Positions 8,378 to 17,989 are shown, counted from the first letter of the stretch. The stretch: 44,515 nucleotides of DNA from an uncultured Prevotella sp. (GCA_900318625.1 ONLG01000010.1:1-44515), one strand, 5' to 3'. Numbers and translations are program-made. The notes: generated by a model not told the origin, from the sequence alone.

Positions 8378-9895
8378 TTATTTCCATGAACACGACACTA
8401 CAGCCTGTGCCGGAATGAGTGCTTTGAAGTGGTGGGTGCCGTCGCTGACGGTAGCGTCGATGTCGGCATCACCGCTGTTGAGTGCCACGAGAGCGTAGGA
8501 ACCGTCGGCATTGCGGAAGGCCGAGTAGGTGAGTCCGTTCTTGCTGTAGCTGCGCTGAGCCGTTCCGATTCTTACTGCACCGGGCTTGACTACCGACGAC
8601 ATATGGCTGATGACGTAGTAGTGGGAGTTGCGCGTGATGGTCTTGTAGTCGAGAGCGATGTCAACCGCGCCGTAGCAGGTCTGGCATCCGCCGTCGAGAT
8701 TGGGGCCTTTGTTAACGTCGAGCATGAGATTCCACACCATAACAGCCTTGCACCACTGGTTGACGGTGCCGAGGGTGACGTTCTTCATGTCTTCGATGAG
8801 TCGCTTTGAGAGGTTGCGACCATCGTTCCACTCGCCGATGGAGCCTTCGGTGAAGATCAGCTCCTTGTCGGAAGCCAGCTGGTGGATGTGTGACAGCTCG
8901 CTGTTGGAGCCGCCGTAGTCGTGGTAGGCTGCGCCCACAACAAGCTCTGAGCCTTCAAACTCATTTCCCAGTGCGTTGTAGACCATCACGGGATAGTCTT
9001 TCTGGTCGGCCACATTGTCGTAGTTGTAGTTGTGGTCGAAGACATAGATCTTCGTTTTCAGTCCATTGGCCTTGAACGCCTTAGCCAGCTCGGCCACGAA
9101 GGGTGCTTCCTCCTGCCACGGCATATAGAGCGAGGCACAGTTGGCATGGTTGAGCGGCTCGTTCTGGGGGCTTACGGCGTAGATATTGATGCCTTCGGCC
9201 TGCATAGCCTTGACAAACTTCACGAAGTAGTTGGCATAATCGGCCCTGTAAGCAGGGTTGAGGTGGCCGTCAGTCCACGAATCGTAGGGTGCCAGGTCGG
9301 TGAGGTTGTTCACTTTCATCCATTTGGGGCACGTCCAGGGTGCTGCGATAATCTTCACATCGGGGTTGATGGCGAGGATTTCCTTGAGAACAGGCAGCAC
9401 AAAGTCGGTTTCGTCGCTGTGGAGCTTGAAATTGTCGAGTCCCGGCTCGTCGCACAGGGTGTATTCGGTGCTCGAGAAGTCGTTGCAACCGAGCGACATT
9501 CTGACATACGACACTCCGTAGCCCTCGGTGGGGCTGTAGGTCTGCTTGAGGAAGGCAGCGCGGTCAGCCGGCTGCATCTTCAGCAGGTTGTAGCAGGTGG
9601 AGTATGTGATAGCAAAACCGAAGCCGTCCATCTCCTGATACTGCTGCGAAGGGTCGAGCAGTATGGTCGTGGGAGCCATGTTGGTGCCTGTTGCAATCTG
9701 GCTCTTGGCATAGCTCAAGGCCTGAGTGCCGGTAGCTGTGGTCGTTATCACTGTTGCCACCTCAGCTGTGGGGTCTATCTCTTCGCCCGGTGTGGCCGGT
9801 TTTGGTGTGTCATCGATTGATGTCACATCCGAACACGCTGCCACAGTGAGCAGCAATGTTGTCGCTAAACTTATTATTGACATTGTTCTTTTCAT
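8378..9895 (-). CDS. GH30 family glycoside hydrolase, surface lipoprotein
   Basis: 505 residues. The signal peptide ends in lipobox VAAC (Cys21), followed by an Asp/Pro/Thr-rich linker. The GH30 domain spans ~65-505 with acid/base Glu246 (AVSPQNEP) and nucleophile Glu350 (IFTEGSIGEW); both catalytic residues are intact. It is closely related to the catalytic half of the 925-residue GH30. The operon order SusC-SusD-GH30-glycan-binding protein parallels the Bacteroides thetaiotaomicron beta-1,6-glucan locus (BT3310-BT3313, with a GH30 endo-beta-1,6-glucanase). I infer an endo-beta-1,6-glucanase that shortens chains at the surface for import; another beta-glycanase activity of GH30 remains possible. 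No lipid-substrate context is seen. Confidence 0.92.
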   Translation of the reverse strand: MKRTMSIISLATTLLLTVAACSDVTSIDDTPKPATPGEEIDPTAEVATVITTTATGTQALSYAKSQIATGTNMAPTTILLDPSQQYQEMDGFGFAITYSTCYNLLKMQPADRAAFLKQTYSPTEGYGVSYVRMSLGCNDFSSTEYTLCDEPGLDNFKLHSDETDFVLPVLKEILAINPDVKIIAAPWTCPKWMKVNNLTDLAPYDSWTDGHLNPAYRADYANYFVKFVKAMQAEGINIYAVSPQNEPLNHANCASLYMPWQEEAPFVAELAKAFKANGLKTKIYVFDHNYNYDNVADQKDYPVMVYNALGNEFEGSELVVGAAYHDYGGSNSELSHIHQLASDKELIFTEGSIGEWNDGRNLSKRLIEDMKNVTLGTVNQWCKAVMVWNLMLDVNKGPNLDGGCQTCYGAVDIALDYKTITRNSHYYVISHMSSVVKPGAVRIGTAQRSYSKNGLTYSAFRNADGSYALVALNSGDADIDATVSDGTHHFKALIPAQAVVSCSWK

Positions 9896-9908
9896 TGTTT
9901 TCTACGGT

Positions 9909-11408
9909 TTAATATCCAGGATTTTGTTCGAGGTTAACATTCTCGTCGAGTGCCTTCTGCGGAACGGGCAGCAGATAGGAGTTGGCATCGAAGAGACGCT
10001 TCTGTGGCAGACGGCCAGAGTCTTTGGCGTAGACTGCGTTCATGTACTTCTCCACCTTTCCGTTGCGGCAGAGGTCGAACCAGCGCTGGCCCTCGAAGGC
10101 CAGTTCAAGGCGGCGCTCGTGAAGCACGGTCTCAATCATGTCGCCCGAAGCATCGACGGGAGCAAGCCCTACGCGGTTGCGTATCTCGTTGACGAGGCTC
10201 GCTGCCTCGCTGTTCTTGCCGAGATAAGCGTAGGCTTCGGCCTGCAGAAGCATGATGTCGGCAAGGCGCAGCTTGTAGCGGTTCTGGTAAGAAGAGCGGC
10301 ACTTATACATGAAAGGATAGTGGGCAGCCGGATAATAGTTGCTCCAGGTACACTCGTAGTAGACCACGCTCTCGTTGAAACGCACCTCGTCGCCTTCTTT
10401 CTCGAAGTCGCTGATAAGGTCGCGAGAGGGAGTAATCCACTTTGCCCACGTGAAATAGAAGTCCCAGTCGTCGAGTTGGCGACCATACATCCAGGTTTCC
10501 CAGTTGCCGTTACCGGTGGTATAGTGAACCTCAAGGATGCCTTCAGAGGTGTTGCGCTTAACGCAGTCCTTCTTCTCCTCGTCGTATCCCCACAGCGTTG
10601 CGTAGTCGGGCTCGAGCTCCAAGCCTGGAGTCAGTTTGACGAGATTGGCATATTCAATCACCTTATTATAATCTTGAACCGGCTTCTCGGCGTAAACCTT
10701 GGCCAGCATAGCCAGGGCAACGGTCTTGGAGAGCACTGTGCGGTCGGCTCCGTTGAAGTCGGGTGCATTGGCAGCGGCAAATTCCAGGTCGCTGATTATC
10801 TGAGCGTAGCACTCCTCAGGCGTTGTCCTTGGTGGGAAATAAGTAGGCCAAACCTCTTCTATGTTTTTTGAAGTTATTGTTTTAGCTATTTCCGTTACCA
10901 CAGGGAATGAACCCCACAGTCGCGCCATGTCAAACATGGCGATTGCGCGGAACAAACGTCCTTCAGCCTGCCACTGACGTCCTTCTGTAGCATTAACCTT
11001 ACCTTCTTCTATAAGGTTTCTGAGGCCACTAACCAAGACATTTGACTGAGCTATATCTTCCTGATAGCGGTCCCAGTCACGCTGAAGCACTGTATTGCTG
11101 CCATCAATTGAGTTGGTCTCGAAGGGCACAACCTCGGCTCCAGTGGTACCAGCGTATGCATTGTCGGAGTGTGCATCGCCGATAAGGAGCATATCGAGCG
11201 ACCAGTGTTCCTGACGGTTCTTCAGTTTCTCATACAAGTTTTTTAACTGATTCTGGGCTGCTTGCCTATCCCTTAGTACTGCTGTATTATCGTCAGTGGG
11301 CACTCCCTCAGTCAGTTCCGAAGGGTCAGAGATAGGATTCTGGTCCAAAGAACATCCCGTAAGCAATGCAGCCAGCATGATTGCATATATTGATTTGTTT
11401 GCTTTCAT
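9909..11408 (-). CDS. SusD/RagB family nutrient-binding outer-membrane lipoprotein
   Basis: 499 residues. Signal peptide with lipobox LLTGC (Cys19), then SLDQNP, typical of SusD. The helical SusD core follows, and the C-terminal signature LVNEIRNRVGL ... HERRLELAFEGQRWFDLCRNG is present near residues 410-465, ending LEQNPGY. It starts 21 bases after the susC stop and ends 13 bases before the GH30 gene. SusD forms the lid of the SusC barrel, so its function depends on whether the neighbouring susC, which carries a stop, is expressed at full length. Confidence 0.96.
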   Translation of the reverse strand: MKANKSIYAIMLAALLTGCSLDQNPISDPSELTEGVPTDDNTAVLRDRQAAQNQLKNLYEKLKNRQEHWSLDMLLIGDAHSDNAYAGTTGAEVVPFETNSIDGSNTVLQRDWDRYQEDIAQSNVLVSGLRNLIEEGKVNATEGRQWQAEGRLFRAIAMFDMARLWGSFPVVTEIAKTITSKNIEEVWPTYFPPRTTPEECYAQIISDLEFAAANAPDFNGADRTVLSKTVALAMLAKVYAEKPVQDYNKVIEYANLVKLTPGLELEPDYATLWGYDEEKKDCVKRNTSEGILEVHYTTGNGNWETWMYGRQLDDWDFYFTWAKWITPSRDLISDFEKEGDEVRFNESVVYYECTWSNYYPAAHYPFMYKCRSSYQNRYKLRLADIMLLQAEAYAYLGKNSEAASLVNEIRNRVGLAPVDASGDMIETVLHERRLELAFEGQRWFDLCRNGKVEKYMNAVYAKDSGRLPQKRLFDANSYLLPVPQKALDENVNLEQNPGY

Positions 11409-11429
11409 AGGTATTTCGTTTATTTATTG

Positions 11430-14423
11430 TTAGAATTCAACCTTCAGACCGAGCGATATTGACTTGCAGAGAGGATAGGTTCCCCAGTCGAGTCCCTGCA
11501 CTGTACCACTGTTGCCGTTCTGGTTTACCTCGGGATCCATGCCCTTGTACTTGGTCAAAGTGAGCAGGTTGGTAGCCGAGATATAAGGCTGCAACTTCGT
11601 TATATGCAGCTTCCTGAGTACTCCTACTGGCACATCGTAAGAGAGAGAGATGTCCTTGAGCCTTACGTAAGAGCCGTCCTCGAGGAAGTAAGTGGAGTTG
11701 TGCATCTCGAAACCAGCCTTCGGAATGTCGGTAATCTGACCCGGAACGCGCCAGCGTCCCAGCACGCGGGTGGTCTGGTTCTTACCGTCGTACATTCCTT
11801 CCGACTCCATGCGTCCTACGTTGTAGATGTCGTTGCCAACCGAACCCTGAATAAGGAAGCTCAGGTTGATGCCTTTATAAGAGAATGTATTGGTGAGACC
11901 AAAGGTGAAGTCGGGGTTCGGATCGCCTATGACAGTTCGGTCTGAAGAAGACACAATGCCATCGCCGTTAATGTCACGGTACATCAGTTCACCTGTTTCG
12001 GGGTTCACGCCGTCACTAATGTAGCCCCAGAATGTTCCAAGAGGATAACCCGCTGTATTGCGAACGACAGATTCACCAACATAGTCAGTTGTCCTTGCTG
12101 CATAATAAACAGGTGTCAACTTTAAGCTCTCAAACTTATTTCGGTTGAAAGAGATGTTGAAGTCGGTGTTCCACTTGAAATCCTTGCCTACTATATTCTT
12201 AGAATTAACGGTGAACTCAAATCCTTTGTTGATAATTGTTCCTCCGTTGTTGGGTATTGTCGTTGCAAGCTGACCTGGCGGCAGCTCAATCCACATCAAC
12301 ATATCTTTGGTTCTCTTATAGTAATAGTCTGCATAAATGGTCAGGCGGTTGCGGAAGAGTGTAATATCGATACCGATATCGGTTTGTGTTGTGGTTTCCC
12401 ACTTAAGATCAGGATAGCGCAACTGCGACGCGGAGCGGATAGGAATAGCATTTGCATCATTGCCCTCGCCAAACCACTGGATGCGTTTGATGCTGTAAGC
12501 CATGAGATAGCTGTTGTTGCCCAGTCCGCTCTGGTTACCGGTCTGTCCCCAGCCGCCACGCAGCTTGAGGTCGTTGATCCACGTAACGTTGCGCATGAAC
12601 GGCTCGCTGCTGATGCGCCATGCTGCAGAGAACGAGGGGAAGTAGCCCCATCAGTGGCCAGGAGCGAGCTTCGACGAGCCATCTGCACGGAAGTTGGCTG
12701 TGAAGAGATAGGTATCGCGGAAGTTATAGTTCAGTCGTGCGAAGTAAGACTGCATAGCCCAGTGGCCTTCCCACGAGCCGGTGCCTGTCCACGAAATCTT
12801 GTTGGCAGCATTGAGAGTCTTGATGTCGGCATCGGCATAGTTTGAACCATTGATCCAGTTGTTGCTGCTCTTGTCTGTTGTGCCAGAAGAACCAAGCATA
12901 GCATCGAGCGTATGTTTACCCCATGTGTGCTTGTAGTTGAGCACATTGTCAAAAGTAAGCGTAGTGCGTATGCTGCGGGCGTCGTAACCAGTACCTCCAT
13001 TGTTGCGTCCGTCGCCCGTCTCGTGTGGGTCAAGGAAGTTCATAGTGGTGCCGTGGGTGCGCTCCATAGACAAGCTCGTATAGAACGTAAAGCCTGGCAG
13101 GAAGGTGAAAGTGGCCTTGCCGGTAGCGATGAGCTTGTTGTAGTTGGTGCGGTTATCCTTGGTGCGCGCCAGATTCTCAAGCGGGCTGGTTATGTTGACA
13201 CCGTAGAAGTTGTTGTAGTACTGTCCGGGGTTGTTCGCATCCCATATAGGAGCATAGGTGGGAGTGTTGATGATAGACATGAGCACGCCGCCACGGTTGG
13301 CACCCGTACCCGAGATGATGCTTCCGCGGTAGGTGTAGTCAGAGTAGGTTATCGAAGCATTGAGCCTCAGCCACTTCTTGAGGTCGTTCTCCAACGATGC
13401 ACGGATGTTGTAGCGGCGGAAATCGGTCTCGTGGAGCACACCGGTCTCTTTGGTGAAGCCGCCGGAAATCATGTATCGGAGCTTGTCTGTTCCGTTGGTC
13501 ACTTGCAGCTGGTAGTTCTGCACGGCTCCCGTGCGGAACGTTTCGTTCATCCAGTCGGTCTGGTCGGTGAGTCCTTCGGGCAGCTTCACGAGTCCAATCT
13601 CGTCTTGCAGCTGCTTATACTCCCATGCGTTGAGCACCTTGGGAGTGTTGTTCACTCGCGAGAACGAGTAGTGGGCATTGAGGCTCACCTTTGCCACACC
13701 GGTCTTGCCCTGCTTGGTAGTGATGATGATCACACCGTTTGCAGCGCGGCTACCGTAGATGGCTGCCGAAGAGGCATCCTTGAGTATCTGGATGTCGGCA
13801 ATGTCGTCGGCTGCAAGGAAGTCGATATCCTCGAAAGGCACACCGTCAACAACATAGAGCGGGTTGTTGGAACCATTGAGCGAGGTTGTACCACGCACGC
13901 GGACGGTCGGTGCCGAGCCCGGCTGACCGTTGGCCTGCGATATGTGCAGACCGGCTGCCTTGCCCTGCATACCCTGAGCTGCGCTCACGATGGGGCGGCT
14001 CTCAAGGTCTTCGGTCGACACTGAAGACACGGCAGTGGTCACATCCTTGCGCTTTACCGAGCCGTAACCGATAACTATAACGTCGTTGAGCTGGCTGGCA
14101 TCTTCCTTGAGCACTACCTTCATACCCTGCGCAGCCTTGAGTTCCTGGGCATCGAAGCCCACGTAAGAGAATTTCAGACGCGCGCCTTTGGCCACTTCGA
14201 GAGTGAAACGCCCGTCAATGTCGGTAGCCACACCGTTGGTGGTACCCACCTCCATCACCGTTGCACCGATGATAGGTTCGTTCTGAGCATCTGTTACCTC
14301 GCCGCTGACGGTCACTTTCTGTGCCATTGCCGACAAGCTGAGAAGCATCGTCAGCACCAGAAGCGAGAAACGATGGCTTGGAAACCATTTCTTTCTTTTG
14401 TTCATAAACTTAGGTTTTAGCAT
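11430..14423 (-). pseudogene. SusC/RagA family TonB-linked transporter with an in-frame TGA
   Basis: The frame encodes 997 codons plus stop. It has a signal peptide (to ~34, ending SAMAQ), a carboxypeptidase-regulatory-like domain (~37-115), a plug with DVIVIGYGSVKRKD and the TTSLNGSNNPLYVVDGVP region, and a large beta-barrel ending in ISLGLKVEF, as SusC proteins do. Codon 591 is TGA (12653-12651) inside the conserved ...LAPGH-[stop][11 protein letters not shown] stretch, where relatives normally have Arg. A CGA-to-TGA transition explains it. Frame is kept on both sides, so this is one nonsense change rather than decay. It may be a recent pseudogene, a strain polymorphism or a base-calling error. 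Start is either 14423 or the more usual MNKRKKW start at 14405. The remaining operon genes are intact. Confidence 0.9.
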
Positions 14424-14829
14424 TTGTTTTGTTATACATTATTATATTATATATGCAGTGGCAATAGCCTTGGGCAAGTGTCGGGTGTCTTTATTTAATT
14501 GCAAATATCGCAAAATAACGGCTCCGCACCTATATCGTAAAGGGGGCAATATAGACAAATCAGGCCACACAAAACAGCAACATGGCTGACAATCAAACCT
14601 TTAGCAAAAATTAAACTCAAAAAAAATATGGACTGTTTGCACTGCAATAATCTGTCTCGAGGCCGCAAAATCCGCTTTTCCCTGCTGTTTTCGGCAATCT
14701 TTCCAGCACTTTCTGCCGTTTTCAGCGTTCAGCCTGCGCGACGGTTAACTTATCATAAAACACGGCGGAAGATGGTTAAACAATTAAAAATATTTTTACT
14801 TTTGCAAACAGAAAACAACTACCCAACTA
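14424..14829. promoter_or_regulatory. divergent control region between susC and the SusR-like regulator, with a -7 box at 14797-14804
   Basis: This 406-bp gap separates divergent genes and must hold both promoters. For the plus-strand regulator, TACTTTTG at 14797-14804 is an exact -7 box 26 bases before its ATG; its -33 box is poor. For susC only a one-mismatch -7 (GATATTTG, near 14500-14507, minus strand) was seen. A long leader is possible. No convincing operator or gene was found; short frames here lack coding character. Confidence 0.5.
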
Positions 14830-16545
14830 ATGAAACCTCAGCTATTATACTATCTTTTACTGCTATTCACACTCCTTTCGCCCCTTTCGCTGCGGGCTGC
14901 CGACCACGAACAGCTGCTTGAGATGCCGTTAGACGAGCTATATGCCTTGCTCGACAAGACCCTTGCCAGCGCTGACGAGTTCCAACAGCAGAAAAAAGCA
15001 CGCATCGAAGAGAGCTACCGGCACTACCTGAAGGCCAAGACACCACAGCAACGCTACTCAAGAGCCTACCGACTGTTCGATGAATACAAGAAAAACGTGA
15101 ACGACTCGGCCCTGAAATATGCCCGCGTCTGCGTAGACATGGCCAACCAGATAGCCCAGGACAGCCTCATCGCCGAGAGCCGCCTGCTCCTGGCACGCCA
15201 GTATGCCAACAGCGGAAACTACGAAGAAGCACGCAAATACCTCGAAAGCATCGCTCCTGCCACCCTCTCGCGCCAGCTCAGAACCGACTACTACGCCGGC
15301 TACCGCCACCTCTACGGCGAGCTGGCAATATATGGCACCGACCCCGAGCTGGTGAAAGCCTACTGGGAAAAGGCCGACAGCTACCGCGACTCGCTGATGA
15401 ACAACGTCGACAAGGACACGCCCGTATGGTTGCAACAGAGCATCTACCTATGTCTGGGCGAGCGCAACTACAACGAGGCTCTGGACCACTGCGCCCACTG
15501 GAAGTCGCAGCTCAGGCCCGACACGCCTGAATATGCCGAGATGGCCTTCGTGACCTCCGAAGTGTATAAGGAAATGGGCAACGAAACGATGCAGAAGCGC
15601 TGGCTTGCCATCTCGGCACTCAGCGACCTCAGATGCAGCATTATGAACCAGGCTTCGCTATGGATGCTGGCAGGGCTGCTCAGCCAGGAAGGCGACAACG
15701 AGCGAGCCTACCGCTACATCGACTACTCGTGGAAATGCGCCTCACAGTACAACGCCCACCTACGCAGCTGGCAGATTTCGCCCATCCTGACCACCATAAA
15801 CGACCGATACAAGAGCCAGCTCAGCAAGACCAACAGGCTGCTATGGATGCTGGTGGCGGTGGTGAGCCTGCTCTCGGTGGTGCTCCTCGCACTATATATA
15901 TATGTGGCACGTAAGCGCCGCCAGCTGGCAACGGCACAGCACGAGCTAAGGAAAGCCAACGCCGAGCTGGCCTCGCTAAACTCGCAACTGCAAGAGACAA
16001 ACCACAAGCTCTCGCAGTCGAACACGCTGTTGCAGCAAACCAACGAGCAGCTGAGCCAGACCATGATGCGGCTCAACGACTCAAACCGCGTGAAAGACGA
16101 GTACATTGGCAAGTTCCTCAACATCTGTTCCGAATACATCGACAAGCTCGACAACTACCGCAAGCGCATCAACCGCAAGCTGAAAGCCGGCCAGCACGCC
16201 GACCTGCTGCGCATGACAGGCTCCGAACAGCTGAAGGAAGACGAGCTGAAGGAGCTGTTCGACAACTTCGACAGCGTGTTCCTCAACCTCTTCCCAACGT
16301 TCATCGACGACTTCAATGCCCTGCTCAAGCCCGAAGAGCGCATCACCCCACCCTCGGCGGGCCGCCTCAACACCGACCTGCGCATCTTCGCACTCATCCG
16401 ACTGGGCATCGACGAGAGCAGCAAGATAGCCGACTTCCTGCGCTACTCGCCCAACAGCATCTACGCCTACCGCGCACGCATCAAGAACAAAGCCGCCGGC
16501 GAGCGCGAAAACTTCGAACGCATGGTCAAGGAAATAGGTATGTAG
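14830..16545 (+). CDS. SusR-like membrane-spanning transcriptional regulator (TPR sensor, DUF6377-type)
   Basis: 571 residues. Residues 1-23 are a signal peptide (ending LRAAD). Residues ~30-320 are helical TPR-like repeats placed outside the inner membrane. A single membrane helix lies at ~337-358 (WMLVAVVSLLSVVLLALYIY), followed by a coiled coil (~370-430, rich in Leu/Gln/Asn) and a cytoplasmic C-terminal domain. The latter contains RLNTDLRIFALIRLGIDESSKIADFLRYSPNSIYAYRARIKNKA, a helix-turn-helix-like element at ~513-557. This layout matches SusR/DUF6377 regulators of Bacteroidota sugar loci. Its divergent position beside the SusC operon makes that operon the likely target, activated on binding the sugar ligand. 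No kinase domain is present. Confidence 0.85.
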   Translation: MKPQLLYYLLLLFTLLSPLSLRAADHEQLLEMPLDELYALLDKTLASADEFQQQKKARIEESYRHYLKAKTPQQRYSRAYRLFDEYKKNVNDSALKYARVCVDMANQIAQDSLIAESRLLLARQYANSGNYEEARKYLESIAPATLSRQLRTDYYAGYRHLYGELAIYGTDPELVKAYWEKADSYRDSLMNNVDKDTPVWLQQSIYLCLGERNYNEALDHCAHWKSQLRPDTPEYAEMAFVTSEVYKEMGNETMQKRWLAISALSDLRCSIMNQASLWMLAGLLSQEGDNERAYRYIDYSWKCASQYNAHLRSWQISPILTTINDRYKSQLSKTNRLLWMLVAVVSLLSVVLLALYIYVARKRRQLATAQHELRKANAELASLNSQLQETNHKLSQSNTLLQQTNEQLSQTMMRLNDSNRVKDEYIGKFLNICSEYIDKLDNYRKRINRKLKAGQHADLLRMTGSEQLKEDELKELFDNFDSVFLNLFPTFIDDFNALLKPEERITPPSAGRLNTDLRIFALIRLGIDESSKIADFLRYSPNSIYAYRARIKNKAAGERENFERMVKEIGM

Positions 16546-16605
16546 CCGAGCCTGACACCCCTTCTATTGCTCACGGCAGCCATCCGGAACCGCCGCACTG
16601 CCGCC

Positions 16606-16728
16606 GTAACTTTTCTCCAGCATAGCTGTAACAATGCTCCAGAGCCTCTGTAGCAATGCTCCAACAGCCTTGTAACAAAGCTCCGGGGCTGTTGGAGAAA
16701 GATTACGGAGCCCTTGGAGTAAAATCAG
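16606..16728. repeat. 13+9 bp (22-bp pitch) intergenic repeat array, copy 2
   Basis: Six cores at exact 22-bp spacing: GTAACTTTTCTCC, GTAACAATGCTCC, GTAGCAATGCTCC, GTAACAAAGCTCC, GGAGAAAGATTAC, GGAGTAAAATCAG. The first four face one way and the last two the other, with spacers such as AGAGCCTCT and GGGGCTGTT. It begins 60 bases after the SusR-like stop. The rest of the 16546-16878 gap holds a C-rich stretch and the argR control region. Confidence 0.85.
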
Positions 16729-16800
16729 CCCAAATTCCTCCCCCCGTCCCCAGCCCCTTGTCCCTCTCTGCCTGTTATGTTTTTTCAGTGCAAGAGGGCT

Positions 16801-16818
16801 ATTTTTATGCATAAAAAT
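16801..16818. promoter_or_regulatory. putative ARG-box operator (18-bp palindrome)
   Basis: ATTTTTATGCATAAAAAT is a perfect 18-bp palindrome adjoining the argR -33 box. It resembles the A/T-rich, ATGCAT-centred arginine-repressor sites of other bacteria. A second, weaker inverted motif (ATTG-CATAA-CAAT) follows at 16826-16838 within the promoter spacer. Position fits autoregulation of the argR operon by ArgR and arginine; binding is inferred. Confidence 0.65.
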
Positions 16819-16849
16819 TTGTCTGATTGCATAACAATACGTAATTTTG
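16818..16849 (+). promoter_or_regulatory. argR operon promoter
   Basis: TTTG (16818-16821), 20-bp spacer, TAATTTTG (16842-16849): a full match to the Bacteroidota consensus. Initiation near 16856 rules out the upstream in-frame ATG at 16777 and supports the argR start at 16879. Confidence 0.8.
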
Positions 16850-16878
16850 CAGACCCAAAACGCATAACTATTCAAGAG

Positions 16879-17367
16879 ATGAAGGTAAAAAACAGTAGAA
16901 TGGAAGCCCTGAAGATGCTTATCTCGAGCCAGGAGCTGTGCTCTCAGGAAGAGGTATTGCAGGCACTGGAAAAGGAGGGCTACAAACTGACTCAAGCCAC
17001 GCTGAGCCGCGACCTCAAGCAACTGAAAGTGGCCAAGGCTGCCAGCATGAACGGCAAGTATGTATATGTGCTGCCCAACGAAACGATGTATAAGCGCGTG
17101 ACCTCGCCACGCTCGGCCCGCGAGATGCTGATGACCTCTGGTTATCTGTCGATAAACTTCTCGGGCAACATGGCTATCGTCAAGACGCGCCCCGGCTACG
17201 CCAGCAGCATAGCCTACAACATCGACTCGAGCGACATTCCGCAGATACTCGGCACCATAGCCGGCGACGACACCCTCTTCATAGCCCTCCGCGAAGGCAC
17301 CCTGCGAGAGGCGTTCATCGAAGAACTGAGCATGGTTATCCCCGATATAAAGAACGAAGAGAAATAA
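16879..17367 (+). CDS. argR: arginine repressor ArgR
   Basis: 162 residues from the ATG at 16879, close to the ~150-156 of ArgR proteins. The frame is open to an ATG at 16777, but that start lies upstream of the promoter and operator. The N-terminal winged helix-turn-helix (residues ~5-70) has CSQEEVLQALEKEGYKLTQATLSRDLKQL, with the family signature QATLSRDLK. The C-terminal oligomerisation and arginine-binding domain (~85-155) has ILGTIAGDDTLFIALRE, including the paired Asp that contacts arginine. It heads an operon with a GNAT enzyme, argG and argC, and probably represses it through the palindrome just upstream. Confidence 0.96.
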   Translation: MKVKNSRMEALKMLISSQELCSQEEVLQALEKEGYKLTQATLSRDLKQLKVAKAASMNGKYVYVLPNETMYKRVTSPRSAREMLMTSGYLSINFSGNMAIVKTRPGYASSIAYNIDSSDIPQILGTIAGDDTLFIALREGTLREAFIEELSMVIPDIKNEEK

Positions 17368-17380
17368 AGACAATAAGATA

Positions 17381-17989
17381 ATGGACAAACAGATTGATGT
17401 AGTAGTGGCCGATGCCACTCACGAGAAGTATGTAGACACCATCCTGACAACCATCGAAGAGGCTGCCAAGGTGCGCGGAACGGGTATCGCTAAGCGTACC
17501 CACGAATATCTGGCTACAAAGATGAAAGAAGCCAAGGCCGTCATAGCCCTCGACGGCGACCGCTTTGCCGGCTTCAGCTACATTGAGACATGGGGCAACA
17601 AGCACTATGTCACCACGTCGGGACTGATAGTACACCCCGACTACCGCGGACTGGGACTGGCAAAACGCATCAAAGACCTCACCTTCACTCTGGCACGCGT
17701 GCGCTGGCCCAATGCCAAGATATTCTCGCTCACAAGCGGTGCCGCCGTGATGACCATGAACACACGGTTGGGCTACAAGCCCGTCACCTTTGCCGACCTC
17801 ACCGACGACGAGGCTTTCTGGCGTGGATGCGAGGGATGCGTCAACGTTGACGTGCTCCATCGCACCGGACGCAAATACTGCATCTGCACCGCCATGCTCT
17901 ACGACCCCGAGGAGCACCTGCCCGTAAAGCTGCCGCAGGAGGTCATCAACCGCCTCAACGAGCTTGACGGAAAGCCCGTGAAAGCATAA
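17381..17989 (+). CDS. GNAT-family acyltransferase of the arginine operon (candidate first-step enzyme)
   Basis: 202 residues, 13 bases after argR. The GNAT fold is shown by motif A, SGLIVHPDYRGLGLAKRIKDL (~residues 81-100), with the R-G-x-G-x-A acyl-CoA pyrophosphate loop. Further marks are VRWPNAKIFSLTSGAAVMTMNTRLGYKPV (~107-135) and a Cys-bearing C-terminal region. No classical argA or argJ is visible in the window. Position between argR and argG makes it a good candidate for glutamate N-acetyl- or N-succinyltransferase; Bacteroides fragilis is known to use succinylated intermediates. The acyl donor cannot be read from the sequence. Confidence 0.8.
   Translation: MDKQIDVVVADATHEKYVDTILTTIEEAAKVRGTGIAKRTHEYLATKMKEAKAVIALDGDRFAGFSYIETWGNKHYVTTSGLIVHPDYRGLGLAKRIKDLTFTLARVRWPNAKIFSLTSGAAVMTMNTRLGYKPVTFADLTDDEAFWRGCEGCVNVDVLHRTGRKYCICTAMLYDPEEHLPVKLPQEVINRLNELDGKPVKA

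Noticed and set aside
12651-12653. Recoded TGA (selenocysteine or reassigned codon)
   Set aside because: The expected residue is Arg in a transporter barrel, and TGA serves as the normal stop in several genes here. A nonsense change or base error is simpler.
16606-16728. CRISPR array
   Set aside because: Cores are 13 bp, spacers only 9 bp and themselves similar, orientation is mixed and no cas genes are present.
16777-16878. Upstream extension of argR
   Set aside because: The segment holds the operator and a full-consensus promoter, and ArgR proteins align from the 16879 start.
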